Of a DNA stretch of 23,560 nucleotides, positions 6,714 through 14,317 are shown piece after piece (the stretch's first letter is position 1; every line of letters begins with the position of its first letter). The notes under the pieces are model-generated. The model saw nothing but the letters and a program-made list of their open reading frames with translations, was not told the DNA's origin and made no database searches. The translations under genes were made by a program, and so were the position numbers. Location of the stretch: contig CAJTKA010000048.1 of the NCBI GenBank assembly GCA_910576815.1, positions 1 through 23,560 of the forward strand. The letters are read 5' to 3'. Origin of the DNA: an uncultured Lachnospiraceae bacterium. Its GTDB lineage: Bacteria; Bacillota; Clostridia; Lachnospirales; Lachnospiraceae.

Positions 6714-7994
6714 CTCCTGAAAGGCGGGATCGGAGATATCGCCGCCGAGGAAGCCGCCGATATCGGAAGTCCACCAGGGGATGCCCGCGATGCCCATATT
6801 AAGGCCTGCCTGTAGCTGCTCGCGCATGGAGCGGAAGGAGGAATAAATGTCTCCCGATCAGGTAAGGACGGCATCGTAAAAGACGGTATTTCCCATCCGG
6901 GTCATGTGGTTGGAATTGCCCCTGTCAGCGGTGACAAGGTAGTCCATATCGCTCATCTTGCCGAAGTTTTCACTGCGCTCGTCGATGGTGGGCCAGACGG
7001 AAACAACGGTCTCGATACCAAGCTCCTTTAATTCCTTTACCATCTGCTCGGGATCGGGCCAGTCGCGGGGCTCGAATTTGAAATCTCCCTGCATCGTCCA
7101 GTGGAAAAAGTCAACTGCGATGGCATCCATGGGGAGACCGCGCCGTTTATGTTCTCTTGCCACGGCAAGCAGTTCTTCCTGATTGCGGTAGCGCAGCTTA
7201 CACTGCCAGTACCTGAGGCCATATTCTGGCATCATCGGTGTCCTGCCCGTAGCGAGGGAGTAGTGTGCTTCTAATTCCGCGGGGGTGTCTCCCGCAGTGA
7301 TGAAATAGTCCGGTTTTTTGGTGCTCTTGGCGTGCCATTCCGTCTTGTTGGCGGCGAAGGTGGCGGTGCCGATGGCCGGGTTGTTCCAGAGGAAGCCGTA
7401 GCCCCTGTTGGAGATCATGAAAGGAACGCTGGCCTGACTGTTGCGGTGTGCCAGTTCCAGGCAGGCGCCTTTTTTGTTGAGATTCTTTTCCTGATACTGT
7501 CCCATGCCGAAGATCTTTTCGTCGTCAAAGGCTTCAAAGCGGGCGGTCAGCTCAAAATCCGTACTGCCCTGTATGGGCTTTAATTCCCTTGCGTCCACCC
7601 GCAGGGGTACGCAACAGCAGTTGATGCGGTTGCGGTTTCGCCAGTATTCTTCCGTCAAAAGCTCGCCCTTTTGGTTGCAAAAGCTGATCTAGCCCTCATG
7701 GGAAACCCTTGCGGTGATTTTTTCGTTGACCAGTTTTGCCTGCGTCGCCATCTGGTGATATTTGGCAAATTCCTCGCCCGGATACCAGGGGTCGGTGACG
7801 TCGACGGTCTCAAAGGAAATAGCCACAGGGATCTTCTCCAACGTTTCTGTGAGCGCCCAGTCGTTTTCGTCCGTCTTCAGTGCGCAGCTCATGCGCACGC
7901 GCAGGGAATCCGGTCCCCACGGTTCGATCAAGACCTGGGACCGGCCGTCCGCGATGGTCAGTTTGTTATTTTCTCATATATTCGCATTGCTCAT
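6712..7994 (-). pseudogene. GH31 alpha-xylosidase-type glycosidase, multiply broken
   Basis: Reading from 7994 on the - strand, one frame carries GH31 sequence: an N-terminal segment (ENNKLTIADGRSQVLIEPWG), then IFGMGQYQEKNLNKKG, GRTPMMPEYGLRYWQCKLRY, and MDAIAVDFFHWTMQGDF, then WSGD-like SGDIYSSFRSMREQL and GIPWWTSDIGGFLGGDI. It is YicI-like, that is, an alpha-xylosidase removing xylose from xyloglucan oligosaccharides. Lesions: an in-frame TGA at 7974-7976 near the start, a TAG at 7689-7691, and an internal deletion with TGA at 6858-6860 that joins TVFYDA to SGDIYSS and removes the segment carrying the catalytic Asp nucleophile. The gene is also cut off after DPAFQEL near 6712, losing roughly the last third of a ~700-residue enzyme. 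The acid/base Asp in SGD remains. It lies 20 bases behind GH74, formerly one operon. Confidence 0.85.
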
Positions 7995-8014
7995 CCTTCT
8001 ATTTGCTTATTATA

Positions 8015-10363
8015 TTAGGCATTTGCGAAACTTATCGGCTCCCCATACAGCACCCCGTTCGACCCTGTGGCCAGATAAAAGCGCCCGAACACCCGACAGT
8101 CGCCGTCAATGCTGTTGATCTCGCCGTACATCTGGTTTTCGGTATTGATGCGGGCAAAGCTGTTTCCTTCATCTAACGTGCGGTAAAACCCGTAAACGCC
8201 GTCCAGCTTGGCACTGCAGTAAAGGGCTTTTGGATCCTTATAATAATCTCCGCCAGGAGAACCGAGGCCAAGGCCGACGCGGTAGACTTCATCGCCTTCT
8301 TTGGTCAGGCGTTTGACCGTGACCTGATCGGCTGCTTTATCATAGATCAGTTTCCACAGTCCGCCGCGGCCTGTCGCGATGTAAAAGACGCCGCTCTTTC
8401 CCGTCTCGCCGCGCACCTCCGTTTTGTTGGCGCAGTCGATGCGGCCAAAATCCGTCTCAGGAAATTCGGCTGGCTGCAGGGATTCGGAAAAGGTCTTGCC
8501 GCCGTCCTTACTGATATAAAGGTCGGAATGCTCTCCGAAGCCGTAAAAGAGACTGCTGTCCATGCGGTCGGCATATACTTTGACGCAGCCCTGTGTTTTT
8601 AGTGCGCCTGTTTTGTCGTAGACCTGACAGCGGCAAAAGGTCTTTCCGCCGTCGGCGCTTACGATCATTTTGCTGATTGGAAGCAGGATCCCGTCGGCGA
8701 TCGACCAGACGATGTTGTGGCAGTCGGGGGAGAGCGCCGCCCAGCCGGAGTTGACGTTAGGCTGCTCGATTAGATGGAGCGCCTCGTCAAGTTCCGCCGA
8801 CAGGCCAAAAGGCATGGGCAGCCTTGTAAAGGTCTTGCCGTAATCATGCGAAAAGATCAGGCCGCCCTTGGTCTTTCCCGTCCAGTTGCCGCGGGGCGTG
8901 ACCAGGATGTGTGCAGGATCTTCGTCCGAAAAGTCGGCGTTGATGCAGGTGATATAGCGGTTTCCGTTTTCGTCGGCAAAGGAATTGCCGCAGGGGGTGT
9001 CCAGATCAGTAAAGGCAAAGCCGCCAAGATCGCCTAAGATATCGATGACCTTTGTGGGGCCCTTTGGCAGGCTGTAAACGTTTAAGTGTACGGTCTCCTC
9101 GATGCCGTCGCACCAGTCCGTAAAGAGGGGATGTTCGGTTGTTAGTTGGTTTACATAAAATATTCCCGTCCCGGAATTGAACCACGCTTCATTCGGGTCA
9201 AAGGGATCGATCTTGATATCGCTGATCCAGTGCAGGAGCGAGTGGCCGCCGTTGCACTCGGGGCGCATATAAGGCGCGCGGAAGCGCAGGTCGCCCTCGT
9301 CCAGATCGTAAAGGATCTGCTGCCAGCTTGCGCCGTAGTCGCGGGAGAGGAAGATGCTGTCACCGTCGTCCTTGACGATCGTGGCGGCAAGCAGCATCCC
9401 CGGAACCTGCGGGGAGGCGGATATGGCGGAAAAGCCGTAATCCAGAATCTGTCCCGACGTGATCTTTTCCTGTCCAATGCCGTTTACTTTGGCATAGCTG
9501 CCGGGCGTGATGTTTTCAGGCTCGCCGATATGCCCTTCCGCATCGATGGGATAGCGGAGGATATTGCCGTCGATCGTATCGCCCGAGTCGCAGCTGTAGC
9601 CATTTTCCAGCACATAGGAGCGGCGTCCCGTGGAGGCAAAGGTGACATAGAGGTACTTTTGATCCACGCAAAAACGCTGGGCGACCTGACCGTTTAGGCG
9701 GCAGCCTTCTATTTCATGACTTGCAGGCGCTTTTAGTGCCGCAAACGTCTGTCCTTTGTCATAACTGACGTAGAGGCAGTGCCCGCGTAAGGTAGCGCTC
9801 TTTTTCGTGGTCACGCCCGCGCTGCCCACAAGCAGGGCCTTCCCGACCTGCGTCACAAAGGTCAGATGATCCTCGGGGAGCGTCCGGCATTTTAGCCAAG
9901 TTTTTCCGCGATCGGTACTGAGATACAGCCCTTCCTGCTGGCTGGCAAAATAGAGGGTGTCAGGAGCTTCTTTGTCCACAAAAAGGCGGTCCGCAGTCCC
10001 TCTGCCGTTGAGATTCCCGTGGATCAGTACGGGGATGCACTCATAATAAAACGTCTCACCGTAGTCTTCGGAGATGGCAAGCACGCCCTTTCCCGGTTTG
10101 TTCTCGCCGCAGGCGATATAGAGCACATTTGGCCGTTCATCATCCAGAGCAAGCGCGATGGGAAAGGTCTCGCTTAAGTCCTCTGCCGTCACATGGGAAA
10201 TCAGGCTGACCCATTTTCTTTTTTCAAAATCAAAGCGGTAGGTGCCGCCGATATCCGTCCTGGCATAGAGGACGTTTTTTTGTTTGGGATGAAATAAAAA
10301 GCCTGTCACATAACCGCCTCCCGGGATGGGCAGATTGCGGTATTGATATGGGATTTGCTGCAT
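8015..10363 (-). CDS. GH74 xyloglucanase-type two-propeller glycosidase, no signal peptide
   Basis: A 782-residue GH74-like protein, a family that cleaves the beta-1,4-glucan backbone of xyloglucan. The opening IPGGGYVTGFLFHPKQKNVL and YARTDIGGTYRF (Asp37) match the first catalytic-Asp region. GDLGGFAF with Asp445 matches the second catalytic Asp at the interface of the two seven-bladed propellers. Repeated Asp-box/BNR-like turns are visible: LSTDRGKTW, VSYDKGQTF, LSRDYGASW, FSHDYGKTF, VSADGGKTF, ISKDGGKTF. Most characterised GH74 enzymes are secreted, yet the protein starts MQQIPYQYRNLPIPGGG with no signal peptide, and AAAGGAGG at 10374-10381 fixes this start. A cytoplasmic role on imported oligosaccharides is therefore likely. 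GH31 follows 20 bases downstream and GH5 is divergent. Confidence 0.9.
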   Translation of the reverse strand: MQQIPYQYRNLPIPGGGYVTGFLFHPKQKNVLYARTDIGGTYRFDFEKRKWVSLISHVTAEDLSETFPIALALDDERPNVLYIACGENKPGKGVLAISEDYGETFYYECIPVLIHGNLNGRGTADRLFVDKEAPDTLYFASQQEGLYLSTDRGKTWLKCRTLPEDHLTFVTQVGKALLVGSAGVTTKKSATLRGHCLYVSYDKGQTFAALKAPASHEIEGCRLNGQVAQRFCVDQKYLYVTFASTGRRSYVLENGYSCDSGDTIDGNILRYPIDAEGHIGEPENITPGSYAKVNGIGQEKITSGQILDYGFSAISASPQVPGMLLAATIVKDDGDSIFLSRDYGASWQQILYDLDEGDLRFRAPYMRPECNGGHSLLHWISDIKIDPFDPNEAWFNSGTGIFYVNQLTTEHPLFTDWCDGIEETVHLNVYSLPKGPTKVIDILGDLGGFAFTDLDTPCGNSFADENGNRYITCINADFSDEDPAHILVTPRGNWTGKTKGGLIFSHDYGKTFTRLPMPFGLSAELDEALHLIEQPNVNSGWAALSPDCHNIVWSIADGILLPISKMIVSADGGKTFCRCQVYDKTGALKTQGCVKVYADRMDSSLFYGFGEHSDLYISKDGGKTFSESLQPAEFPETDFGRIDCANKTEVRGETGKSGVFYIATGRGGLWKLIYDKAADQVTVKRLTKEGDEVYRVGLGLGSPGGDYYKDPKALYCSAKLDGVYGFYRTLDEGNSFARINTENQMYGEINSIDGDCRVFGRFYLATGSNGVLYGEPISFANA

Positions 10364-10395
10364 CGTCAGGCCGCCTCCTTTGGTTGTTTTAGTTA

Positions 10396-10424
10396 AGCAT
10401 ACATGGTCATGAAAAAAAGGACAA
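10396..10424 (-). promoter_or_regulatory. Candidate promoter for the GH74 gene
   Basis: On the - strand, TTGTCC (10419-10424) and TATGCT (10396-10401) are spaced by 17 bases, about 33 bases from the GH74 start. The -10 is weak (4 of 6 matches), which would suit a regulated promoter. Confidence 0.45.
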
Positions 10425-10446
10425 CAGGAAAAATTAGAGATAGTAG

Positions 10447-10475
10447 TTGTAAAAATCAGTCAGGGCAGGCATAAT
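10447..10475 (+). promoter_or_regulatory. Promoter for the GH5 gene
   Basis: TTGTAA (10447-10452) and CATAAT (10470-10475) are separated by 17 bases. The ATG at 10474 overlaps this -10, which rules it out as the translation start and supports ATG 10516. This promoter is divergent from, and close to, the GH74 promoter, so shared regulation is likely. Confidence 0.6.
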
Positions 10476-10515
10476 GGAAGGAAAGACTGACGGGTGGGGC
10501 AAAAAGGAGAATAGT

Positions 10516-11694
10516 ATGAGAAAAGAAAATGGAATCATTCCGGTACCGAAGTGGGATGCAAAAGAGATCCCGGCCAACGAAGCACTGGCATTTGTGGAGA
10601 AACTGCGGCTTGGATGGAATCTGGGGAATACCTTTGATGCAACAAATTGTAATGTGAGTGATGAGCTGGAATATGAGTCCTCGTGGGTGGGTGTCGCGAC
10701 AACGAGAGAAATGATCCATACGATTGCGGATGCAGGATTTCAAACGATCCGCATTCCCGTTTCCTGGCACAACCATGTGGATGAAAAGGATCGGATCAGC
10801 AAAGCGTGGATGGACAGGGTGCAGGAGGTCGTGGACTGGGCTCTGGAGGAGGGGCTGTACGTGATCTTGAATATTCACCATGATAACGAGAAAGGCTTTA
10901 TGTACCCTTCTTATGAGCAGCTGGAGCGGTCCAAGGCGTATGTGCAGGCAGTCTGGGAGCAGATCGCGGAGCGCTTTGCCGAATATGATGAAAGATTGGT
11001 TTTCGAGACCATGAATGAGCCCAGACACGTGGAAACAGATCACGAATGGCACATCGACGAACAGTCTGCACTCGGAAAAGAATGTATCGATTGTGTCAAT
11101 CAGTTGAATCAGGCTGTCGTGGATACCATTCGGGCCAATGGAAAGGGATATAATTCCAAAAGGTATATTATGACACCCGGATACTGCGCGGCGCCGGAGT
11201 ATGCACTGACGGACGGTTTTGTCCTGCCTGTCGATGGCGGAAAGGCCGAAAACAGGATCCTGGTATCGGTCCATGCCTATACGCCCTATCTTTTTGCACT
11301 GGCCGGGAAAGAAATCGAGGGCAGTACGGAGCACTTTTCCATTGCAAAACAGGATGGAACGGCGGATATCGACGCATTTATGGGAAAATTATACGATAAA
11401 TACATTTCCAAGGGAATCGGCGTGGTAATCGGAGAGTTTGGCGCGCAGGTAAAGGGTGACAATGCACAGGCGCGTACCGAGTTCGCTGCTTATTATACGG
11501 CGCGGGCAAGAGACTGTGGCATGACGGCCTGCTGGTGGGATAACAACGCCTTTGGCGGAGAAGGCGAGAATTTCGGCCTGTTGGACAGAAAGGAGAATCA
11601 GATCCGGTATCCGCAGATCGTAGAGCAGATGGCTTACTACAGTAGCAGAGAAGAATGGGGGTCAGCAGATAGAAGCGGAGAACAGCCTGCTTGA
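10516..11694 (+). CDS. GH5 family endoglucanase (subfamily-4-like, xyloglucanase candidate), no signal peptide
   Basis: A 392-residue GH5 enzyme. ATG 10516 is used because AAGGAG lies at 10504-10509 and the earlier ATG falls inside the promoter. The TIM barrel shows LRLGWNLGNTFDA (about 30-42), TREMIHTIADAGFQTIRIPVSW, GLYVILNIHHD, FETMNEPRH with Glu168 as acid/base, and VVIGEFGAQ with Glu307 as nucleophile, then ACWWDNN. The LGWNLGNTFDA opening is typical of GH5 subfamily 4, which includes many xyloglucanases and mixed-linkage glucanases. Most relatives are exported, but this one begins MRKENGIIPVPKWDAKEI with no signal peptide, so it probably acts in the cytoplasm. Paired with GH74 and GH31, it points to xyloglucan oligosaccharide use. 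The last ~14 residues overlap an epimerase remnant in another frame and may not be native. Confidence 0.88.
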   Translation: MRKENGIIPVPKWDAKEIPANEALAFVEKLRLGWNLGNTFDATNCNVSDELEYESSWVGVATTREMIHTIADAGFQTIRIPVSWHNHVDEKDRISKAWMDRVQEVVDWALEEGLYVILNIHHDNEKGFMYPSYEQLERSKAYVQAVWEQIAERFAEYDERLVFETMNEPRHVETDHEWHIDEQSALGKECIDCVNQLNQAVVDTIRANGKGYNSKRYIMTPGYCAAPEYALTDGFVLPVDGGKAENRILVSVHAYTPYLFALAGKEIEGSTEHFSIAKQDGTADIDAFMGKLYDKYISKGIGVVIGEFGAQVKGDNAQARTEFAAYYTARARDCGMTACWWDNNAFGGEGENFGLLDRKENQIRYPQIVEQMAYYSSREEWGSADRSGEQPA

Positions 11695-12198
11695 GAGAGT
11701 CCCGGATGCCTATATCCTGCGGCCCGCCTATCTGTACGGGCCGATGAACAATGTGTACAGGGAGGCCTTTGTCTTTGACTGTGCAAAGGCGGACAGACCC
11801 TTTTCCTGCCAAAAGACGGGGAGATGGAGCTGCAGTTTTTTCATGTGAAAGATTTATGCGGTTTGATGGAGGCAGTTATGGACTCGATGCCCGCCGCGCA
11901 TATAATAAATGTAGGAAACCTACAGACAGTTTCGGTCAGGGAGTGGGTGACGCAGTGCTATGCCTGCTTTGACAGGGTCCCTTCCTTTGTGAATGTTGAA
12001 AAAAAAGTGGAGCAGAGGAAGTATTTTCCTTTTTATGACTATGAGTACTGTCTGGATGTGCAAAGGCAGCAGGAAATTTGCCCGCAGATCACGCCATTAC
12101 AGGAGGGGTTACAGGAAGCTGCGGCGTGGTATCTTTCGCACGAGAATGAGGTTAATAAGAAGCCGTATCCGGCTTATATCGATGACAATTTGGTATGA
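11663..12198 (+). pseudogene. NAD-dependent epimerase/dehydratase, C-terminal remnant with frameshift
   Basis: Starting inside the 3' end of the GH5 gene, one frame reads ENSLLERVPDAYILRPAYLY and GPMNNVYREAFVFDCAKADR. After a frame change near 11806-11809 it continues LPKDGEMELQFFHVKDLCGL, NVGNLQTVSVREWV, YFPFYDYEYCLDV and ends NKKPYPAYIDDNLV at 12198. This is the C-terminal half of an extended short-chain dehydrogenase of the sugar-epimerase type (LRP...YGP...N region, then the substrate-binding lobe). The NAD-binding Rossmann half with its GxxGxxG and the catalytic YxxxK are absent. Adding one T to the run of four at 11806-11809 restores one frame across both parts. It probably became attached to the GH5 gene by deletion. 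Not expected to be functional. Confidence 0.7.
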
Positions 12199-12267
12199 CT
12201 TTTACAGATTCAATTTAGAAAATCATAGTCAAGCTGAGAGGAAAGCGGCACGGAAATGGAGGAAAAG

Positions 12268-12462
12268 ATGAACGAGATTGACGATGTCATTAAAATGCTG
12301 GACGATTTGACGCAGGACGGGGTCAGCCGTATCAAAGTGGAGACCTCGGAGGCGCTTCCGGGCGGCGAACGCAAGAAAGCTTACCATCACGGCCGCTGCG
12401 ACGTGGGCAGCCCCTTTGCCACCGGAAAGTTGTTTGACGCGGAAGATTCTGACTGTGGATGA
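12268..12462 (+). CDS. Small protein of unknown function (64 aa)
   Basis: GGAGG at 12258-12262 lies 5 bases before ATG 12268, giving MNEIDDVIKMLDDLTQDGVS. The in-frame ATG at 12256 overlaps that site and was rejected. The segment RIKVETSEAL followed by KKAYHHGRCDVGSPFATGKLFD has two His and a Cys close together, a possible metal or ligand site. I recall similar short proteins with an HHGRCDVGSP segment in Lachnospiraceae, without a known function. No signal peptide or membrane helix. The C-terminus EDSDCG may be altered relative to relatives. It sits between the epimerase remnant and the chemoreceptor promoter and appears to stand alone. Confidence 0.6.
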   Translation: MNEIDDVIKMLDDLTQDGVSRIKVETSEALPGGERKKAYHHGRCDVGSPFATGKLFDAEDSDCG

Positions 12463-12490
12463 ATCTGGCATAAGGATTTTACGGAAATGA

Positions 12491-12519
12491 TTGCAAACAA
12501 ACAACGACTATGTTACAAT
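12491..12519 (+). promoter_or_regulatory. Promoter of the chemoreceptor transcript
   Basis: TTGCAA (12491-12496) and TACAAT (12514-12519) are 17 bases apart. Transcription would begin around 12526, just before the structured leader at 12531-12597, leaving a 5' UTR of about 140 bases. Confidence 0.7.
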
Positions 12520-12530
12520 TTATTCATATG

Positions 12531-12597
12531 ATTCCGACTCTGTTTTATGGAAGGATAACCTTAATATGGCTATGTACCCATAAAGGGAGGTCGGAAT
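12531..12597 (+). ncRNA. Structured 5' leader of unknown class ahead of the chemoreceptor gene
   Basis: The closing stem is perfect: ATTCCGAC (12531-12538) with GTCGGAAT (12590-12597). Inside, AAGG (12551-12554) pairs with CCTT (12559-12562) around ATAA. CCATAAA (12578-12584) can pair either with TTTATGG (12544-12550), or its CCATA with TATGG (12565-12569); these two choices exclude each other. The result is either a nested stem or a three-way junction, a switch-like layout. I checked by eye against what I remember of c-di-GMP-I, purine, preQ1, fluoride, THF and guanidine classes and found no match. Function unknown. Confidence 0.5.
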
Positions 12598-12667
12598 TTT
12601 GTAACTTATTTCCGTTTTTAATATCAGGCATCGAACATACAGAATACATAGTAAAGGAGAAATGAAG

Positions 12668-14314
12668 ATGCGGAAGAGTATCAAGGTCATGGCGGGCACC
12701 CGGATCGTGGCGGCGGTGCTGGCGGTAGTGCTGTTCAGTTTACTGACTACCAAAAATATCTTTAGTATGGAGGCTTCCGAAGCGGCGAATCTATCGGTAA
12801 ACGCAGTGCTGCAGAGAGCACAGAAAGCGGAGACGGCCCACTACAAATGGTCTTCTAATTTGAGCAATGCGCTTTACAGCGGCTCGGAGTTTACGGGCAG
12901 CACAGACCCGACGGGTTGTGTGCTGGGCCAGTGGCTTTACGGAGAGGCTGGAACGGAGGATCAGGAAATTCTTGATCTGCGCAGTCAGATGGAACCTCTG
13001 CATAAGCAGCTGCACGAGTCGGCGATCTATGTGCTGGATCTTTATGCGACCGATCCCACAGCGGCGCAGGCTTATTATCAGGAAACCATCATGAGCAACT
13101 TAAGCGTTCTGGTGGGACTTTTGGAACAGGTCGTGGAGCGCGGCGGCACATTGAATGAAATCAGTCAGGCCAATATGAAGAAAACGGTGTCTACCATGCA
13201 CATCGTCACGGGCGTTGGACTTTTGCTGACGTTGTTCTTCCTTGCCAGTCTGATACTCTATATTATGAAGCGGGTGGTAAAGCCGATCCTGCTCCTTACG
13301 GAAAAGACGAAGCCGCTGCAGGAAGGCTGCATGAGGCTGGAGCTTACCTATAACGCCAATGACGAAATCGGTGATCTGACGAAGACACTGCGGCAGTCCA
13401 TAGATCAGACGAACAGCTATATTCAGGATATCAACCGCATCATGGCAGAAGTGTCTGCGGGCAATTTTGACGTTTCCGTCTCCGTTCCCTTTATTGGAGA
13501 CTTTAAATCGATTTCCGATTCGATCAACAGCTTTACGGATTCCCTTTCGGCGGTGATGAGGAATATCCATCAGGTAGAAAATTCGGTGTATGAGCACGCA
13601 AGGACGCTCTCTAACGGTTCTCAGTCTCTTGCGCAGGGCACGACGGAACAGGCAGCAGCTGTGGAGGAGCTTTCCACCACGCTTGATGAGCTTGCCAAGA
13701 GTGCAAAGATCAATATCCAGAAATCTTCTGAGGTACGGGAAAATGCACATCAGACCGGAGATCAGGTGAATTTGAGCAGCGGGCAGATGGAGCTTTTGGT
13801 CAATGCCATGGCGGATATCAGCAGGACGTCCGAGCAGATCGAGAACATTATTTCTACGATTGAAAACATTGCTTTCCAGACCAATATCCTGGCACTGAAC
13901 GCTTCCGTGGAGGCAAGCCGGGCAGGAGAAGCAGGAAAAGGCTTTGCCGTGGTTGCCAACGAAGTGCGCACATTGGCGGCAAAATCCGATCAGGCAGCCA
14001 AAGCGACGAAGGAGCTGATCGAAAATTCTGTGCAGGCGACGGCGAAGGGCAGCGCAATTGTGCAGGAAGTCTCCGAAACGCTGCATAAGACGCTCAGCCT
14101 GGTTACGGCATCCAACAGTGCGATCGACGAGATCACGGACGCGGTGCAGGAGGAGGCAGAAGCGGTATCACAGGTGGCAGAAGGAATCGGCCAGATTGCC
14201 AGTGTGGTACAGACGAACAGCGCCAACAGCGAAGAATCTGCGGCAGTCAGCGCAGAGCTGTTTGAGCAGGTGAACCAGATGAAAACACAGACCAACAATT
14301 TCCGATTGAAATAA
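12668..14314 (+). CDS. Methyl-accepting chemotaxis protein with an extracytoplasmic CZB zinc-binding motif
   Basis: A 548-residue chemoreceptor. ATG 12668 is preferred over ATG 12662 because AAAGGAG at 12653-12659 is only 2 bases from the latter. The order is: a transmembrane helix at about 5-27; a sensor region; a second helix at about 178-203 (LLLTLFFLASLILYIM); HAMP-like segments; then a long cytoplasmic coiled coil with the conserved signalling tip, AFQTNILALNASVEASRAGE and GFAVVANEVRTLAAKS. The sensor region fits the CZB consensus: HxxW at His58-Trp61, CxLGxW at Cys84-Trp89 after 22 residues, and HxxxH at His112/His116 after another 22, the four zinc ligands. CZB domains are usually C-terminal and cytoplasmic, so this position is unusual. 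It would relay zinc or oxidant signals to CheA/CheW, encoded elsewhere. Confidence 0.92.
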   Translation: MRKSIKVMAGTRIVAAVLAVVLFSLLTTKNIFSMEASEAANLSVNAVLQRAQKAETAHYKWSSNLSNALYSGSEFTGSTDPTGCVLGQWLYGEAGTEDQEILDLRSQMEPLHKQLHESAIYVLDLYATDPTAAQAYYQETIMSNLSVLVGLLEQVVERGGTLNEISQANMKKTVSTMHIVTGVGLLLTLFFLASLILYIMKRVVKPILLLTEKTKPLQEGCMRLELTYNANDEIGDLTKTLRQSIDQTNSYIQDINRIMAEVSAGNFDVSVSVPFIGDFKSISDSINSFTDSLSAVMRNIHQVENSVYEHARTLSNGSQSLAQGTTEQAAAVEELSTTLDELAKSAKINIQKSSEVRENAHQTGDQVNLSSGQMELLVNAMADISRTSEQIENIISTIENIAFQTNILALNASVEASRAGEAGKGFAVVANEVRTLAAKSDQAAKATKELIENSVQATAKGSAIVQEVSETLHKTLSLVTASNSAIDEITDAVQEEAEAVSQVAEGIGQIASVVQTNSANSEESAAVSAELFEQVNQMKTQTNNFRLK

Positions 14315-14317
14315 GAT

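Noticed and set aside
9146..9697. + strand open frame inside the GH74 gene
   Set aside because: It is antisense to the propeller repeats of GH74 and has no ribosome binding site.
10456..11334. Long - strand open frame (292 codons) across the GH5 gene
   Set aside because: It is antisense to a clear GH5 enzyme with both catalytic Glu residues, has no ribosome binding site and no family-like sequence.
12531..12597. Leader as a c-di-GMP-I or purine riboswitch
   Set aside because: The conserved core of the first class and the junction sequences of the second, as I know them, are not present by eye; a covariance scan is needed to be sure.
13100..14086. Long - strand open frame (328 codons) across the chemoreceptor gene
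   Set aside because: It mirrors the conserved signalling domain of the chemoreceptor; codon composition and lack of motifs indicate a shadow frame.
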